Assembly (NCBI GenBank): GCA_016946835.1
Contig: JACVTC010000042.1
Coordinates: forward strand, 784,001 to 848,000
Length of the DNA stretch: 64,000 nt
Reading direction: 5' to 3'
DNA from: Neocallimastix lanati (nom. inval.)
Taxonomy: Eukaryota; Neocallimastigomycota; Neocallimastigomycetes; Neocallimastigales; Neocallimastigaceae
In this document: positions 60,801 to 64,000 of the stretch, in pieces
Layout: the number at the start of each line of letters is the position of its first letter
Position numbering within the stretch: the first letter of the stretch is position 1
The notes under the pieces: generated by a model
Told to the model about the DNA's origin: nothing
Seen by the model: the letters and a program-made list of their open reading frames with translations, nothing else
Database searches by the model: none
Program-made: the position numbers and the translations under genes

Positions 60801-62935
60801 TTTTGTTTTTTTTTTCTTTTTTAGGTGGTTTAAAAATCATTATTTAAATTTCATTATATATTTGTTATACTAATTAATTTTAGTATTTAAATATCAATAT
60901 ATATATTTCTTTATTTATTTATTTATTTTTATTTATTATGTTTTATATATATATATATATTTTTTTAAAAAATATATTATAGATGTTCTAGATTAAATCT
61001 ATCTTTTTATTTAAATTTTCAATATTTTCTATAATATCATATTTATTCTATGTAACAGAACCACTTTTTTTTTTATTTTAACTTAATATAAACTTATTCC
61101 TTAGATGTCCAAAATAAAAAACAATAATGATAATTACCTACGAAATCGGAATAAACATAAACATTGTTAGCATTGTCATCAATATAGATCATTTTATTGG
61201 CAACCCCTGCAAATGGTCCAACTCCTGTACCTTCGCCTAAAATATAATAACCTGAATTATCATCTTTTAATTCAACGGCCTGTCCCTTCTCAATACAGAT
61301 AAAGTAGGCCGAACCGGACTTGTACACAAGACCAATATTAGTAGTGGTACATCCATTCGTAGGTGGTTCTTGTTGGGCCTTAGCCGCTCCTGAAGAAGCG
61401 GTGACCCCATAATAGTCACTATCCACTTTTCTATAACCAGATATCATTTCACAGTTACCAGAGGAACACTTATACATATGAATGGTTCCCTTTTCAGCAC
61501 CATCATAGTCTGCTGTTCCAGCTGCTGGAGCTACATTACCTTTTCTCATAACAATACCTATTAAATAAAGATTTTTTAAAAAAAAAAGGTATTGTTATTT
61601 TTTTTAGTGAAGATCGTCCATTCCTTAAATAATTAAAATAAAAGAACTAATGTATCATATGATTAATAAATTCACTTACCATCTGACGCTCCAGAGATAA
61701 CGGTAACACTACTGGAATCCTTACACTTACCCCCGTTACAAAGAAGTTCTAAAATTTTGGCTTCATCTGGATCTGAAGTAGTACCAGCTTTTGGATAATC
61801 CTTACCTCCCTTTTCCATCACCTTATTGTTGGTAGAATCAGCGTAGACGTACTTATGACCATTCGTGTAGGTTTCGTTGAGACGAACCATCTTGTCAGTG
61901 ATTCCAACAATAGCGAATTGTTCGTTATTTTCGGTCAGTCCAAAAATATTTGACTTTGGGTCCATATTTTTATAGACCAGATAGTTACCACTATTACTTC
62001 CATTTAAAGCAACGGTAGTCGGTTTTTCTTCGTTTGTAAGAGCATCGGGGTTATAGTTAAGACAAATGGAAATAGGTGAATCAGCCGTGGCCATAAAGAG
62101 TCTACCAATGCTATTGATATTATCACAGGCTTGAAGAGTAACTTTTTCTCGGGTACAGTCTAAACCTGTACCATTATCCTTACAGGTAAAGACAGTATCC
62201 TTATCGACCACATAGTAACCAATATTGGTTTGTTCCTCACAACTTATGGTGTCTTCTCCAGAACAGTAATAGAGACGACCACTACCAGAGTCCTTTATTA
62301 TTGAAGGATTTGTCTTATCCACAAGATAATAGGTATTACTTAGACCTACATTAAAATAAAAATATTAGAAGTATAATAAAATATACATAATAATTAAATG
62401 AATTAATTATTGAAATAAATCAATATATAAATAAATAAATAAATAAAAATAGACTATTAAATAATAGAAAGTAATGACTTACAAGTTTTTGGATCTTTAA
62501 CATCACAATCTAATATCAATAATATGAAATTTATATTTTAACAATAATTTTTTTTAAAAAAAAAAAAAAAATATTAATACAATTTAAAATGGTATTTTAG
62601 TATTATTATAACTTTTAAAATTATTTTAATATTATTTTGATAACATATAAAAATATAAGTACCAGTATTTGCTGTGAAAACGGAATCTATTCGATTCCCT
62701 ATAAAAAGTAAGCCAAGAAGGCTTTTCAAAAATTCATGTATTTATAACAATATAAAATTTAGTTATTTAAATTAATATTATAAAAAAATAGTCATATCTT
62801 TTTTTAACATAAATTTGTAATTTTATGAGTATCGTAACTACTAATATATAACATTTATTATTAAAACTATTTTTTCTAATTTAAATGCTTCTGCTGTTGT
62901 CATTATAATTATTATTTATTATTATTATTATTATT

Positions 62936-62989
<54 letters not shown>

Positions 62990-63053
62990 TACTATTATTA
63001 TTATTATTTATTATTTATTATTATAATTATTACTTATTATTTATATTATTATA

Positions 63054-63090
<37 letters not shown>

Positions 63091-63703
63091 AACAATCTTT
63101 TTATTATTTATTATTACAATTATTATTATTATTATTTATGCTATTATTCATAATATTATTTATTTATTTATTTATTTATAATATTTATTCATTAATATTA
63201 TTTATGTATTTATTTATATTTATATTATTTATCTATTTAATTAGTTAATTATTTATAACTATTATAATAATTTATTTAACTATTTATTTCTATAATTATC
63301 TCAACTGTATTACTCATAATAACTTTAATTAATAATAAATTTATATTTAAAATCTAAGATTACTATATTAAGTAATAACTTTATTAATTTTATTTTTAAT
63401 TAATAAAATAATATTAATATTTAATTTAATTAATAAACTTTATTATTATATATTTTATTCAATTATATTTATTATTTAATTTATCTAATTATTATTAATA
63501 TATTCATTATTAAATTTAAATACTAAAAATAATTATAATTAAAATTAAAGTTTAATAAATAAATTAATTTATTTTATTTTAAATAATAATAAAGTTTTAA
63601 TAAATTATTTTAATACTAATTAAAGCTTATTAAAATTAAACTTAATTTATAATATTTTATAACCACTAATTTTGGCCTACCTAAATATTTTCTTAGTAAA
63701 CAT
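49110..63703 (-). CDS. Gene 4: giant modular secreted cysteine-rich protein, putative scaffoldin (complete)
   Basis: Seen: 15 exons: 63703-63681, 62721-62663, 62509-62483, 62345-61680, 61557-61138, 60596-58200, 57376-56690, 56493-55087, 54239-53574, 53235-52804, 52420-51983, 51841-51320, 51143-50700, 50524-50009, 49741-49110. They total 9336 nt, 3111 aa plus TAA, all introns phase 1. Module order: N-domain, B, ABABC in one 2.4-kb exon, an expanded D region of short GYY repeats (exons 7-8), E, F, F, A, B, C, D with terminal tail. It is the longest complete protein of the cluster and has the largest GYY region. No catalytic, dockerin or carbohydrate-binding motif and no anchor is visible. Function as a cellulosome scaffoldin is inferred from architecture. 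Confidence 0.86.
50009..50524 (-). CDS. Gene 4 exon 14: C-type six-cysteine module
   Basis: Residues about 2730-2901. It starts DDAKNINYLVKIGDSYYAYK and has VSGIKTYQTAG. The core is LFSCNNGVCTVGEGYVMV, the extra pair CDSTDC, a Cys before GKVTNNES, and KLCAPN. Ends LVEAT. Confidence 0.91.
50700..51143 (-). CDS. Gene 4 exon 13: B-type module
   Basis: Residues about 2582-2729. It starts DGIQVKTIPNNNEIT. The core is IINCSSGICELITGYVKD, a Cys before GLIIKQQAAPGDYYLC, ending IAVDESFEG. Confidence 0.92.
51320..51841 (-). CDS. Gene 4 exon 12: A-type module
   Basis: Residues about 2408-2581. It starts QNGKTYILKLGEEYKEYTYD, then VAEKIVDNVWLDV, DPSTATDKTKLALFNC. The core is CAGGTCTPTVGYIKI, a Cys before GGLTSNGEIC. 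Long stretches match gene 2 exon 12. The Met-rich hydrophobic stretch upstream belongs to the intron. Confidence 0.93.
51983..52420 (-). CDS. Gene 4 exon 11: F-type module
   Basis: Residues about 2262-2407. It starts KTLPAGVHVFEIDN. The core is LYSCTETDCSNTKGYAKI, a Cys before GKVYATATPPKLC, ending ILIKSVKNKLILDSKTG. Orthologous in position to gene 2 exon 11. Confidence 0.92.
52804..53235 (-). CDS. Gene 4 exon 10: F-type module
   Basis: Residues about 2118-2261. It starts GITDGINIINLSTIEVVD. The core is LYDCDSTSKVCRETYGYIKS, a Cys before GLLYDTSSAKLC, then GNAFIETGAVDIVIEVG, ending HYMILS. Confidence 0.92.
53574..54239 (-). CDS. Gene 4 exon 9: E-type module lacking an early Met
   Basis: Residues about 1896-2117. 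The 666-nt frame is open but has no ATG until its end. Lead: ELIACPDGEKN, FCVDESDSKIYEVD, VCTQ; then GGVYIFRIED, core IYQCNSDSKCKLFEGYIKI, insert NEEWAADTFYSKETVYYHV, a Cys before GKLSAEGKIC, ending NYIIKTNVEG. Confidence 0.91.
54410..54775. repeat. ATT-rich minisatellite in gene 4 intron 8
   Basis: ATT runs alternate with TTAACAATCTTTTTATT (for example near 54589, 54655 and 54716), giving four or so units of about 60-65 bp between exons 8 and 9. The same motif occurs in gene 3 intron 5. Confidence 0.85.
55016..55052. repeat. Poly-T run at the start of gene 4 intron 8
   Basis: More than 30 consecutive T on the plus strand, 35 bp inside the intron from the exon 8 donor; poly-A on the coding strand. 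Confidence 0.9.
55087..56493 (-). CDS. Gene 4 exon 8: expanded short GYY repeats and C-rich tail
   Basis: Residues about 1427-1895. Coding extends about 230 nt upstream of the first Met, through ECATVSAGALC, KLCIKGNEIY and LIYQCDNANTC. About eight to ten short repeats follow (RLFYCKSDGKC, EGYYNVDADG, QYFVDGTSK..LIKCTTSGEDVTC, GAGNYYHLNG..LIKCTSGGC, LIKCSGDPVVC, GYIKNDGQGGKLIYCES, AGYLKNNAATPAYLKC). The end is a D module tail with SYSCKSGIC. It has the most short repeats of any exon. Confidence 0.93.
56690..57376 (-). CDS. Gene 4 exon 7: D-type region with short GYY repeats
   Basis: Residues about 1198-1426. It starts DVGYYLIKSNEVL; repeats include NLVSCPGNSLSC, FGYYIDAFNSGKLIQC...C, HYIQAVADTSDNIRVITCTESEC, GYFVNSGGE..VISCKGGANDC, then a Cys before GGVKVSSTNKKVFLC. 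Ends APAEATG. Confidence 0.93.
57465..57935. repeat. (ATT)n microsatellite in gene 4 intron 6
   Basis: About 470 bp of ATT repeat with short ATTT interruptions, preceded by a short AAT run that could pair with it, in the 823-bp intron between exons 6 and 7. Confidence 0.92.
58200..60596 (-). CDS. Gene 4 exon 6: A-B-A-B-C, five modules in one 2,397-nt exon
   Basis: Residues about 399-1197. The five cores are IFNCKSGDDTCVRTYGYLKT, LYDCDKDGVCNKINGYVRK, LFDCTNANCERVYGYRKI, IYQCSESNVCQGISGYVKN and LFNCKSGSCIPMAGYMLI. Two introns present in the other genes are missing (after module two and after module four where present). The C module has ESDGSIC where others have CxxxxC, leaving one cysteine unpaired. 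It ends PVPG at a GTAATT donor. Confidence 0.95.
61138..61557 (-). CDS. Gene 4 exon 5: B-type module
   Basis: Residues about 259-398. It starts GIVMRKGNVAPAAG. The core is MYKCSSGNCEMISGYRKV, a Cys before GLVYKSGSAYFIC, ending NNVYVYSDFVG at a GTAATT donor. Confidence 0.91.
61680..62345 (-). CDS. Gene 4 exon 4: conserved N-terminal domain
   Basis: Residues about 37-258. LSNTYYLVDK, YYCSGEDTISCEEQTNIGYY, the C-x8-C loop CKDNGTGLDC, NYLVYKN, NGHKYVYADSTNNKVM, LELLCNGGKC. It is the most diverged of the four N-domains but keeps all cysteines. Ends ISGASDG. Confidence 0.92.
62483..62509 (-). CDS. Gene 4 exon 3: 27-nt microexon
   Basis: Bounded by TTAG and GTAAGT; reads CDVKDPKT. Asp replaces the Asn of the other copies. 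Confidence 0.87.
62663..62721 (-). CDS. Gene 4 exon 2: signal peptide core
   Basis: Reads LLGLLFIGNRIDSVFTANT. FTA/N is a plausible cleavage site. The exon contains the clearest form of the GGAATC-GAATA-GATTCC inverted repeat. Donor GTACTT. Confidence 0.86.
62722..63680 (-). other. Gene 4 intron 1 (959 bp)
   Basis: A+T-rich, with an ATT tract at about 62905-63130 and the AACAATCTTTTTATT motif at 63090. The part nearest exon 1 (about 63130-63680) is nearly identical to gene 2 intron 1. Acceptor GAAAAG. Confidence 0.8.
62905..63130. repeat. (ATT)n microsatellite in gene 4 intron 1
   Basis: ATT runs with TATTTATTATAATTATT interruptions and one AACAATCTTTTTATT motif. Confidence 0.9.
63681..63703 (-). 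CDS. Gene 4 exon 1: start codon and n-region of signal peptide
   Basis: Reads MFTKKIF plus AG of a split Ser codon, then a GTAGGC donor, as in gene 2. Confidence 0.88.
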
Positions 63704-63945
63704 TTTAGGTTTAACTGAAAAGATATTATTGTATAATTAAAAGTTTACTTTTATATATAAAATACTAATAAATATTAATAAAAAAAAGAAAGAAAGAAAA
63801 TAACTAAAAAAAAAAGTAAATATATACACTTAAAAAAAGCAAATTTTAATAAAATTAAGCAACTAAATACAATTTAATTTGCTTTAAAAATAAAAATAAA
63901 ATTTTTTCTTATTTTTGAAATTTCAACTCATTTCAGTGAAATTTA
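63704..63945 (-). promoter_or_regulatory. Gene 4 promoter region with conserved palindromic box
   Basis: Core TTTCAGTGAAA at 63931-63941, about 230 bp before the ATG, inside a block of about 36 bp shared by all four genes. TATATACAC at 63821-63829 reads GTGTATATA on the coding strand, about 120 bp upstream. The sequence is nearly identical to the gene 2 promoter. Confidence 0.62.
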
Positions 63946-64000
63946 TATTTTCTAAAATTTTAATGTTTAATATTTTTAAAAAATTTGTTAAGAAATAATT

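Noticed and set aside
49110-63703. Dockerin, carbohydrate-binding or glycoside hydrolase domains in the modules
   Set aside because: I looked for the Cys/Trp/Gly patterns of CBM10-type dockerins and CBM1 and for long catalytic blocks and found none.

Overview
The window looks like nuclear DNA of an anaerobic gut fungus (Neocallimastigomycota). This rests on extremely A+T-rich non-coding DNA full of (AAT)n/(ATT)n and poly-A/T tracts, short GT-AG introns, standard stop codons, and very long secreted proteins built from cysteine-rich repeats. The assignment is an inference (about 0.7); another A+T-rich eukaryote is possible. No bacterial, viral, rRNA or tRNA feature was seen.

All coding sequence is on the minus strand. 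It resolves into four tandem paralogous giant genes: gene 4 (63703 to 49110, 15 exons, 3111 aa), gene 3 (46310 to 32273, 18 exons, 2850 aa), gene 2 (29499 to 17430, 16 exons, 2568 aa) and gene 1 (14381 to beyond base 1, at least 18 exons, at least 2904 aa, cut by the window edge). I rebuilt the models by hand from splice sites and reading frame. Every intron is GT-AG and phase 1, every complete internal exon from exon 3 onward is a multiple of three, and the three complete genes each end in one in-frame stop. Intergenic stretches of about 2.8-3.0 kb hold only A+T-rich sequence and a conserved promoter block.

Each protein starts with the same split signal peptide (MFTKKIFS / LLGLLFIGNR...), followed by a 27-nt microexon with a CNV..PK motif, a conserved N-terminal domain, and then 13-16 modules of about 120-170 residues. 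The basic module has four cysteines: L(F/Y)xCxxxxxCxxxxGY(V/Y)K...Y...C....GK(L)...GK(L)C. I call the module types A (starts Y(I/V)(L/V)KxGxxYxxY), B (ends near (I/V)VD..(F/L)xG), C (extra CxxxxC pair after GYV), D (short GYY...LIxCxxxxC repeats plus a C-rich tail), E (extra N-terminal cysteines, long aromatic insert) and F (single generic modules). The N-terminal half is colinear in all four genes (signal, N-domain, B, A-B, A-B, C, D, E). The C-terminal half differs in number and order of modules, and an A-B-C-D block recurs there in genes 1 and 4.

The overall design (huge secreted repeat protein, no catalytic domain, GYY/LIxC repeats) matches my memory of fungal cellulosome scaffoldins (ScaA type), which bind dockerin-tagged enzymes. 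I could not test this by alignment, so function is stated as putative. The cluster appears to evolve by tandem duplication, exon/module shuffling, intron loss and gene conversion between copies.
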